Part shown: one piece after another, positions 57,635 to 64,000 of the stretch
Layout of the letters: the number at the start of each line of letters is the position of its first letter
How positions within the stretch are numbered: the stretch's first letter is position 1
Assembly (NCBI RefSeq): GCF_000213255.1
Contig: NC_015520.1
Coordinates: 186,001-250,000, forward strand
Direction: 5' to 3'
DNA length: 64,000 nt
Source of the DNA: Mahella australiensis 50-1 BON
GTDB lineage: Bacteria; Bacillota; Clostridia; Mahellales; Mahellaceae
The notes under the pieces: model-generated
What the model was told of the DNA's origin: nothing
The model's input: only the letters and a program-made list of their open reading frames with translations
Database searches by the model: none
Translations under genes and position numbers: made by a program

Positions 57635-57890
57635 GTAAAGGGTGTGATTGCCCTAAGCGTCATACGGAGGTATTATTTACCGGTTTGGCGTAGCTGTGAG
57701 AGGGGTGATGGTTGTTATGGCAGTACCAGTGAAAGGGGTGATACATAAGGCGAGTGGCTCGAGAAGATGCCTCGGAGGGTAGGGCGGTGATAGCCCGAGG
57801 TTATGCCTGCGGCAGCGGGAAATTATCACGTGTACAAACCAATATATCAAACATATCAAAAAAACTTAAAGGTAGAGGAGGACTTGAAAC
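57635..57890 (+). ncRNA. Long structured 5' leader of the S-layer protein gene, unidentified
   Basis: The leader is GC-rich compared with the DNA upstream and has features of a folded RNA. GTGAGAGGGGTGATG (57696-57710) is repeated at 57729-57743 with two changes. CCTCGG (57770-57775) can pair with 57795-57800, and alternatively GGGC (57782-57785) with 57793-57796. CCTGC and GCGGG form a further hairpin at about 57806-57819. It holds no convincing ORF. I do not recognise it as a known riboswitch class. It may simply stabilise a very abundant mRNA. Confidence 0.45.
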
Positions 57891-60800
57891 ATGAGTAAAT
57901 CGAAAAAAGCTAAGAGTATAGCGTTATTGCTGGCATTAGCTTTCGTATTTACCAGCCTGTTCGGCGGCATAGGCGCCGTGGCGTTTGCTGCTGATGAGGG
58001 CACGAGGATTTACGGCGATAACAGGATTGAGACCGCCGTAGAGATCAGTAAAGAAGGATGGGAAACATCAGATAACGTAGTGCTGGTGTATGGCGGCAAG
58101 AACAATGAGCCGCAGTCATTTGCCGACGCATTGGCCGCAGGGCCTTTGGCCAAGAAATTGAACGCTCCTATTCTTCTTACACAAAAGGATGCGCTGCCCG
58201 ATGTTACCGCGGATGAGATAGACAGGCTTGGAGCAACCAAGGTATACATAGTGGGCGGCGAAGGCGTGGTTTACCCCGCGGTAGCCGACGAAGTTAAAGA
58301 TATCGACGGCGTAACGACGGTAGAGCGCCTGGCCGGCGCTAACAGATATGAAACGGCTGTAGCGGTGGCTGAGGAAATAGGCGATGCCGACAAGGTCGTA
58401 GTGGCCCGCGGCGACGATTATGCCGATGCTTTGGCAGCCGCTGCATCAGTAGAGGTACTGCCCATACTGTTCGCAGGCAAAGCCGGTGCCGGCAGCTTGC
58501 AGGCAGCTACCGAGGATGCCCTTGCTGACCTTGGGGTGAAAGATGTCGTCATAGTGGGCGATACCGGTGTCGTATCGAGCGCTATAGAAACCCAAATAGA
58601 GGGTATAGTAAGCGGCGACGTCACCCGCATAGGCGAGGCTAACAGATTTGAAACGGCTGTGGCCATAGCCGATTACTTCAAGCCTGCTGACGGTTACAAA
58701 GGCGCTGTGTTGGCCACAGGTTATAATTATGCCGATGCTTTGGCGGGCGGACCATATGCTGCCAAGAACAGCTATGCTCTGCTTCTCACCGGTAAAGCAA
58801 ACAATCCTTTGGATGCCGCTGCGGTGGACTTTATAAAGGCCAATACCGGTATAAAGGCTGATACCATAGTGGCATTGGGCGGACCTACAGTGGTGCTTGA
58901 TGCGGCTATAGCTGCTGCGGTGGAAGCGGCCACGCCGGAAGAACTGGAAGTGGTGAGCGTAAGTGCTATAAATGCGGCCCAATTACAAGTTAAATTTAAT
59001 AAAGCAGTGGATAGTTCAACAGTTCTTGATTCTGACGGAACTTTAAAAGCGAATGTATTCACGCTTACTAAGGTTAGTGGAACGGGAAACGTTACTATAG
59101 GCGACACTTCTTTGGCCGCATTGAGTGCAGATGGTAAAATTTTAACTATAACAGCGGCGACAGGTGCTTTTAATAACGTTAGTTTTGTTGTAACTGTTCC
59201 AGGAAATACAATTGCAGCAACAACTGGAGAGTATATGGCGTCATATACATCTAATGTTATTGCGGCAAGTGATGTTACAGCACCAGCATTGGCGGGTCTA
59301 GAGAGATTAAATGCTTCTGCTGTACGTGTCAAATTCTCAGAGCCCTTGTCAAGTGCTGGAAGCTGGACTTTCAAGTTTACTTCTGATGGAACAGCAGCGA
59401 GCGTAACTGCTGATACTTCGAATCTAGCAAAAGGCTATGTAGATCTTACAATTGCTGCCGGAGTAACAGCAGGTAAGGAAATTGCTGCAACAGTAGTTGG
59501 TGCCGCCGATTATGCTTACAATTTAATAAGCCCGAACCCTGTAACATTTAATTTCACAAAAGGAGAACTAGATGGGGTCAAGCCTACTGTTACCTCAGTT
59601 ACTCCGTTAAGCTTAGGTTCATTTGAGATTAAATTCTCCGAACAGATACAGGGCTTTGAGGCAACTGATGTACTAATTGATGAAATACCAAGGACCGCGA
59701 ATGATGCTACCCCTGCTTTAATTGGAACAGAAGCTATCATTACTCAAAGCAGCACAGATATAACGAAGTATACAGTTGAATTTGCACCTGTTGGGGCTGG
59801 ATTACACACAGTAGGGATAGTGGCAAATGCTGTAACCGATCTGTCTGGAGAACAGAATGATGCTTTCTCGAGAGTTTATGAGTTCAAAGCTGATACAACA
59901 GCTCCGAAGTTAGTTAAAACAGAGGTTAAGACTGAAAACGGCGCAGAGTATCTGTATCTGACATTTGATGAAGGGGTTGTTGCGGGGACATTGACATCAT
60001 TAGCTGCAACACAAGTGAAAGATTATGTTACGACATATGGCACAATTAACCTGAGCGGTCTTACACCAGTAGCAAATACTGGTGACAAGCAGTACAAAGT
60101 AGCGTTAAGCGCTGTACAATTTGATCCAGACGGTGCTTTACCATCGGCAGTGATTGCTAAAGGTGCTACTTATACTGTAGCGATAGGCGGAGCATTTGCC
60201 GATAAATCAGGCAATCCACTTGGCACAACTTCTATTACCTTTGCTCGTGGAGCTGATACTGACCTAGGCAAGCCTTTGGTTGTTACAACTGTAGATGCTG
60301 GAGAACTTGCTCCATATGTGGCGAACAATGGCATTGATGTCATTGACAACGATACTTTCCAAATAACGTTTGATAGAGCGCTCGATGGCGCATCGGCTAC
60401 TAATAAAGCTAATTATGTAGTTAATGGCGCGTCAGTGGCCTCAGCTACATTGTTACCCAATAATGTTGTTGAAGTTAAGCTTACGGAGGGTACAATTACA
60501 CTTGATGGCATGCGCAATGTTACTATCAGTGGTGTAAAGAGTAGCGCAGGTGTTTTAATGGACGCTTATACTACTTCTGAGTACTTCAAAGAGAATGTGA
60601 AGCCGACAATATCTTCAGCGACATTGATCGCTCCTAATAAGGTAAAGGTAGTATTTACTGAGCCTGTAAAGGTTGCAACAGTAGATCCTAATGACCTAGA
60701 TGTATATGTCGGCACAACCAAAGAAACTGGTGAGACTGTTGCTGCTGAAGCTACAGCTCCAGGAGAGTATGAGTCAGCTTATATCATTACTTTGGCGGAT

Positions 60801-60929
60801 AATTTGACCGCTGCTGAATATGCACAGACTCTGACAGTTGAATTAGTAAAGGATTCTACGGCTGCGAGTATCATAGTTGATGCTAATGATAACCAAGTGA
60901 AAGTCGGAGTGTTTAGCATTGCAAAATAA
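57891..60929 (+). CDS. S-layer/cell wall-binding repeat 2 (CWB2) surface protein
   Basis: 1,012 aa. A signal peptide ends at about AFAA (residue 34). Three CWB2 repeats follow (RIYGDNRIETAVEISKEGW, RLAGANRYETAVAVAEEIG, RIGEANRFETAVAIADYF), which bind anionic wall polymer. From about residue 345 the protein consists of Ig-like/SbsA-type beta domains (VSVSAINAAQLQVKFNKAV, APNKVKVVFTEPV). GTAGAGGAGG precedes the ATG. It has its own strong promoter, a long leader and a strong terminator, as expected for a major surface protein. By eye the wall-binding third is GC-rich and the rest distinctly AT-richer, a hint of a mosaic origin. Confidence 0.93.
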   Translation: MSKSKKAKSIALLLALAFVFTSLFGGIGAVAFAADEGTRIYGDNRIETAVEISKEGWETSDNVVLVYGGKNNEPQSFADALAAGPLAKKLNAPILLTQKDALPDVTADEIDRLGATKVYIVGGEGVVYPAVADEVKDIDGVTTVERLAGANRYETAVAVAEEIGDADKVVVARGDDYADALAAAASVEVLPILFAGKAGAGSLQAATEDALADLGVKDVVIVGDTGVVSSAIETQIEGIVSGDVTRIGEANRFETAVAIADYFKPADGYKGAVLATGYNYADALAGGPYAAKNSYALLLTGKANNPLDAAAVDFIKANTGIKADTIVALGGPTVVLDAAIAAAVEAATPEELEVVSVSAINAAQLQVKFNKAVDSSTVLDSDGTLKANVFTLTKVSGTGNVTIGDTSLAALSADGKILTITAATGAFNNVSFVVTVPGNTIAATTGEYMASYTSNVIAASDVTAPALAGLERLNASAVRVKFSEPLSSAGSWTFKFTSDGTAASVTADTSNLAKGYVDLTIAAGVTAGKEIAATVVGAADYAYNLISPNPVTFNFTKGELDGVKPTVTSVTPLSLGSFEIKFSEQIQGFEATDVLIDEIPRTANDATPALIGTEAIITQSSTDITKYTVEFAPVGAGLHTVGIVANAVTDLSGEQNDAFSRVYEFKADTTAPKLVKTEVKTENGAEYLYLTFDEGVVAGTLTSLAATQVKDYVTTYGTINLSGLTPVANTGDKQYKVALSAVQFDPDGALPSAVIAKGATYTVAIGGAFADKSGNPLGTTSITFARGADTDLGKPLVVTTVDAGELAPYVANNGIDVIDNDTFQITFDRALDGASATNKANYVVNGASVASATLLPNNVVEVKLTEGTITLDGMRNVTISGVKSSAGVLMDAYTTSEYFKENVKPTISSATLIAPNKVKVVFTEPVKVATVDPNDLDVYVGTTKETGETVAAEATAPGEYESAYIITLADNLTAAEYAQTLTVELVKDSTAASIIVDANDNQVKVGVFSIAK

Positions 60930-60940
60930 CTAAAAGTATT

Positions 60941-60976
60941 ACAAAAAAGAACCGGTATCTACCGGTTCTTTTTTGT
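60941..60976 (+). terminator. Rho-independent terminator of the S-layer gene
   Basis: A 16-bp perfect stem (60941-60956 with 60961-60976) around the loop ATCT. Its 3' arm ends in a run of six T. It lies 11 nt after the stop codon. Between it and 61225 no gene or clear signal is visible. Confidence 0.95.
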
Positions 60977-61224
60977 TAGCGATTAGGCGACAAAAGTCGC
61001 CATACTGTATAAATAATTATGGCAATAATATAAATGCAAAAGCTATACCATTGCTACGAAAATACAAAGAACAGTCTATTGCTAAAAATAGCCTGGAAAT
61101 CCCTATACACAAAACTATTTATATCCACGATGATATATTCGAAATAAGCCGACATAAGCCGGCTTAAAGATTATCTTGTCCGGTGACAAGGGGACGGGGT
61201 TATTGTCACATTGATCCGATGAAA

Positions 61225-61261
61225 AAAGCACCTCACATGGGATTTGTCTGTGAGGTGCTTT
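61225..61261 (-). terminator. Terminator of the minus-strand surface-protein genes
   Basis: AAAGCACCTCACA (61225-61237) pairs with 61249-61261. Read on the minus strand the stem is followed by six T (plus 61222-61227). It lies just beyond the stop of the gene at 61277 and so ends that transcript. Confidence 0.85.
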
Positions 61262-61276
61262 CCGTTTATAAGCTTG

Positions 61277-61894
61277 TCATTCTATGCTGTGCTTTGCGCT
61301 CTCTAGCAGCCTGTTGCTTTCATCGTACGCCCTTATGGTTACGGTGTCGCCGGGCTTTAGGCCAACCAGGCCGCAATTGTAGGTATCGTTGCCTGTATAA
61401 TGCAGTTCCATGCCGTTTGCCGTCACCTTGTACACGTCGGACGAGACGGTGACGGTGAGGTTGGTTATGATGGGATCGTATGCGCTCTCAATGGTTATTA
61501 TACGGTGGTCGGTGATGATGAACGGCATCACGACCTGTTGGGACAGGTGCCTGCCATGGGCGCTGGCTACGCCGGTTGTGGCGTGTATGCTGTATTGGCC
61601 GCCGATGGTATACGGTGATACAGGCGTTACCTTCACCGTTGTTTTATCGGCGCTAAGCGCCAATTTTACGTCTATGCGCTTGCCGCTGGCATCGACCACG
61701 TATATGGTTTGATCGTTTACGCTGTTTTCATTCAACGGCATATTGAACTTTATGGACCATGTTTTTCTGACATCGGCCGAGGACTTGCGCGGCCATGTCT
61801 TGTACTGGGCAGGCGCGGCGGAGGCATATGCCGCCGTTGTCAGCCATAAAGCTGCCGCCAGTACGATTATCGCAATTCTTTTGTTTATATGCAT
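61277..61894 (-). CDS. Secreted protein with SbsA-type Ig-like domain
   Basis: A 205-aa protein with a signal peptide (IAIIVLAAALWLTTAAYASA). An Ig-like domain of the SbsA/Big type follows (TWSIKFNMPLNENSVNDQTIYV, TPVSPYTIGGQYSIHATTGV), and then a second small beta domain (DPIITNLTVTVSSDVYKVTA). It has no anchor motif. GGAAGG precedes the ATG. It follows the large repeat protein by 24 nt on the same strand, so they share a transcript. Its end (LVGLKPGDTVTIRAYDES) resembles the region near the end of that neighbour (FMGLQKGADIIINALDSS), so the two may share a domain type. Confidence 0.8.
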   Translation of the reverse strand: MHINKRIAIIVLAAALWLTTAAYASAAPAQYKTWPRKSSADVRKTWSIKFNMPLNENSVNDQTIYVVDASGKRIDVKLALSADKTTVKVTPVSPYTIGGQYSIHATTGVASAHGRHLSQQVVMPFIITDHRIITIESAYDPIITNLTVTVSSDVYKVTANGMELHYTGNDTYNCGLVGLKPGDTVTIRAYDESNRLLESAKHSIE

Positions 61895-61918
61895 ATCTGT
61901 CGCCTTCCTTTTTGCTTT

Positions 61919-64000
61919 TCATTGCCCGCTTATGCCGATATGCAGGTCGGCCAGGCTGTAATACTGCAGCATGGAATTGAGCAGCTTGCTGTCATTGAGC
62001 AGCGTATGCAGCGTATATGAGCCGCTGAGGGCATTTTTGGGCACCTCGTTGTACGATGTCTGTCCATCGGCCAGCTTTTTGACTATGGGTGACTGGATGC
62101 TGCTGCCGCTGCTGTCCAGAGCATTTATGATTATATCTGCGCCTTTTTGCAGGCCCATGAATCCTGCGTTAAATATTCGCTTGTCGCCCGATATCCTGTA
62201 ATCGGACAGCGTGCGTTCGGCACCTCCTGCCGTTATCACTACAGAAGACACGGCGTTGCCGGTGGTTACGGTTATATCGGTGATGTAGGCCGTGCCGAAT
62301 GAGGTGTGGGCAATGTCTATAGTGTATATGTGCTTTGCGGGCACCACGATGTATATGGATGTGGTGGGCATGCTGTCCAGCCATCCTGCCAGCGTGCCGT
62401 CGTTTATGGCATCTTCAAGGCTAACGGTGGCAGACGGTGCGTTTCCGGTGATGGTGAAGTTGCCGGCGTTTATATCGGCGTTGGCCACAGCCAGCGCAGT
62501 CTTTGGTATTACAAGGCTTATCACCTGGTCCTGCGCTATATCATAGCCTGTCACTGCCGGGAACCTCAGCGTCAGCGTGCGCTTGTCGGCTGACAGTGTG
62601 ATTATGTCGGAAGGATTGGCCGAAGATAAGGCCGATTGCACCTTTTTCCATTGGTCGGATTGCGACGATGCCGATAGACCTTTTGTTAAAGCGCCGGCCT
62701 TTTGTTTATTCGACGCTGTATCCGCCGCCCATGTGTTGTTGGCCAACGTTATGTTTATGGCGGCGCTGCCGGCTGTTATGCCATCCTCCGGCACAGCGGC
62801 CGGCGAGATGGACGCGGTCGTCGAAGCGCCTATATTTATGGCCGGCGTGGCGCTTACATTGCTGTTGGCGCCGTTTATGAGCTCCTTGGGTATGGTCAGC
62901 GTTACCTGGCCGCTCATATTATATCCCGGCACTGGCGGCAGTTTTATGGTTATCTGGTTGCCTTTCAGCGTTATATTCTTTGGGTTGGTCAGCAGGATTT
63001 CCTTTATGGGGGCCCATGCCGCACCGTAAAATCCGTTCAGCAGAGTGTTCAGGTTTGCGCTGTCCGATACGGCGTCGCTTACCCACGATGCGTTGTTGAG
63101 CGTTATAATGATGGTCTTACCGCCTTTTTGCACCGTCGGCGCGTCGAATACGCCGGTCAGTACCGTGCCGGACAGCGCAGCGCTGACGGCGTATATTGTG
63201 AATGTCGGCGAGGCGGTGATATCGGTATTGGATGTGGTCAGAAGGCTGCTGTCTATGCTAAGCTGCACGCTCATGTCGCTGCTTATGTCGAAATCCGATT
63301 TGGCCGGCAGCGTTATGTCTATCGTGGATGAATTGACCAGCCTTACTGTAGCGCCTGCTATGACGCTGTCCCATGCAGATGAGGACGGCGTTTCGGTAAA
63401 TCCGGACAAGAGCTGCGCGCGCTTTGTCGCATTGCTTTCTATGTCGGGCGCCCATGCGTCGCCTTTCAGGGTCACCCTTATGATCTTGCCGCCGCGCGCT
63501 ATGTCTATTTCAGATGTTTTGGACAGTATCGTGCCGGATATGGCAGCAGTTTGGCCTGTGACAGCCTTTATAATGAAGGCATCGTGTACGGCGGGTATGG
63601 CGGCGTCGGTCAAACCGTCACCCACCGATATGCCGGCAAAGTCTACTGCCATGTCCGACGATATGTTGAATGCGGGCACCGCGGGCAGAGTTACGGTCAG
63701 CTTTGTATCGCTGTTGCGGGCGACAGTGCCCTGCGCCTTGACGGCATCTATCACTTCCTGCCATGCGCTCCCGCCGGCAGTGAATTTATCCAGCAGCATC
63801 TCGCGCTTGGATCGGCTGGTGGCTATGTCGCCGGCCCATTTTGCATTGGTCAGCGTTAAAATGATGGTCTTGCCGCCTGAGGCTATGGCGCTTTCATCTG
63901 CCGATAAGGCGGTGCCGGTGAGGGATAGGGCTTTGTCTGCTGTGATAATAAAGCTCATGGTGTCCAGCCGATAACTGTATTCGAGCAGCGTCGGCAGTAT
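61919..64000 (-). CDS. Large repeat-containing surface protein (partial, runs off right edge)
   Basis: 694 codons are visible, and the frame is still open at 64000 (ILPTLLEYSYRLDTMSFIIT), so the ATG at 63958 is internal. Four repeats of about 120-130 residues are seen, each with a G-K-I/T-I-hydrophobic strand then W and D (GGKTIILTLTNAKWAGD, GGKIIRVTLKGDAWAPD, GGKTIIITLNNASWVSD, GSAAINITLANNTWAAD), a helix, and a block like LPAVPAFNISSDM. A C-terminal domain of another type ends the protein. I do not recognise the repeat; a beta-sandwich adhesin or S-layer module is likely. The secretion signal should lie outside the window. Confidence 0.75.
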   Translation of the reverse strand: MLPTLLEYSYRLDTMSFIITADKALSLTGTALSADESAIASGGKTIILTLTNAKWAGDIATSRSKREMLLDKFTAGGSAWQEVIDAVKAQGTVARNSDTKLTVTLPAVPAFNISSDMAVDFAGISVGDGLTDAAIPAVHDAFIIKAVTGQTAAISGTILSKTSEIDIARGGKIIRVTLKGDAWAPDIESNATKRAQLLSGFTETPSSSAWDSVIAGATVRLVNSSTIDITLPAKSDFDISSDMSVQLSIDSSLLTTSNTDITASPTFTIYAVSAALSGTVLTGVFDAPTVQKGGKTIIITLNNASWVSDAVSDSANLNTLLNGFYGAAWAPIKEILLTNPKNITLKGNQITIKLPPVPGYNMSGQVTLTIPKELINGANSNVSATPAINIGASTTASISPAAVPEDGITAGSAAINITLANNTWAADTASNKQKAGALTKGLSASSQSDQWKKVQSALSSANPSDIITLSADKRTLTLRFPAVTGYDIAQDQVISLVIPKTALAVANADINAGNFTITGNAPSATVSLEDAINDGTLAGWLDSMPTTSIYIVVPAKHIYTIDIAHTSFGTAYITDITVTTGNAVSSVVITAGGAERTLSDYRISGDKRIFNAGFMGLQKGADIIINALDSSGSSIQSPIVKKLADGQTSYNEVPKNALSGSYTLHTLLNDSKLLNSMLQYYSLADLHIGISGQ

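Noticed and set aside
57677-57859. Small minus-strand frame in the leader of the S-layer gene
   Set aside because: No start signal or protein-like composition; the region fits a structured leader better.
57635-57890. Leader of the S-layer gene as a cyclic-di-AMP or cyclic-di-GMP riboswitch
   Set aside because: The conserved sequence blocks of those classes, as I know them, are not present.
58425-59374. Minus-strand frames across the S-layer gene
   Set aside because: Antisense to clear CWB2 repeats and without ribosome sites.
60977-61220. Possible small gene between the S-layer terminator and the minus-strand terminator
   Set aside because: The frame at 60973-61167 begins in the terminator's T-run and has no ribosome site.
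62702-63974. Long plus-strand frames opposite the repeat protein
   Set aside because: They are shadows of the minus-strand gene; the repeat pattern is only meaningful on the minus strand.

Overview
The window reads as a chromosome segment of a low-to-mid-GC, probably thermophilic anaerobic Firmicute (Clostridia), perhaps close to Thermoanaerobacterales or Mahella. The grounds are Gram-positive lipoproteins, LplA/LplB/YtcP-type sugar importers, YesM/YesN-type regulators, a T-box in front of serS, a CWB2 S-layer protein, DUF951 and DUF3006 small proteins, and AGGAGG ribosome sites throughout. The organism is inferred from gene content, not from a marker search. By eye, positions 1 to about 40,000 are AT-richer and accessory. 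From about 41,000 on the DNA is GC-richer and mostly housekeeping, with a surface-protein locus at the end.

Region 1 (1-3.3 kb): a BceRS-like response regulator and kinase and a partial BceA-like ABC ATPase, all on the minus strand. A plus-strand yefM-yoeB toxin-antitoxin pair sits between the kinase and the ATPase. TTACATTTT repeats lie in front of the ATPase gene.

Region 2 (3.3-32.7 kb): a hemicellulose (arabinoxylan) utilisation island with three importer sets, each a binding lipoprotein plus two permeases and no ATPase. Set A carries GH43, a UroD-family methyltransferase, a LacI regulator, GH2 and GH51. Set B uses nearly the same promoter/operator as set A and carries a frameshifted GH-A glycosidase and a sulfatase cut off by an insertion-sequence remnant. 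Set C follows a YesM/YesN two-component pair and carries a GH8 exo-oligoxylanase and a second, almost identical GH2. A headless lacI fragment lies beyond the insertion-sequence remnant. In all three sets a perfect hairpin stands between the binding-protein gene and the first permease gene.

Region 3 (32.7-41 kb): accessory and partly decayed. It holds nucleotidyltransferase genes, a 274-bp direct repeat made by duplication of the 5' part of a HIT gene, a corA remnant, a PLD-plus-helicase protein, an unrecognised coiled-coil protein, and the C-terminal part of a large DUF1998 helicase. It looks like an eroded defence island.

Region 4 (41-57.5 kb): a UroD-thioredoxin fusion coupled to a COG0523 GTPase; ilvE-ilvD; a phosphatase; a long run of closely spaced genes (unknown acidic protein, DUF3006, YitT, TPR, DUF951, nagA, corA); an oxidoreductase overlapping an unusual fusion of an ADP-ribosylglycohydrolase with a Mug-type DNA glycosylase; a ferredoxin; a compact T-box with serS; and an alpha/beta hydrolase.

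Region 5 (57.5-64 kb): an S-layer/CWB2 protein gene with a 256-nt leader, then two convergent genes for secreted proteins. One is a repeat protein that runs off the right edge.

The observation I would follow first is the ADP-ribosylglycohydrolase-Mug fusion. Next are the helicase cluster, the UroD-thioredoxin/COG0523 pair and the leader of the S-layer gene. No tRNA, rRNA or CRISPR array was seen.
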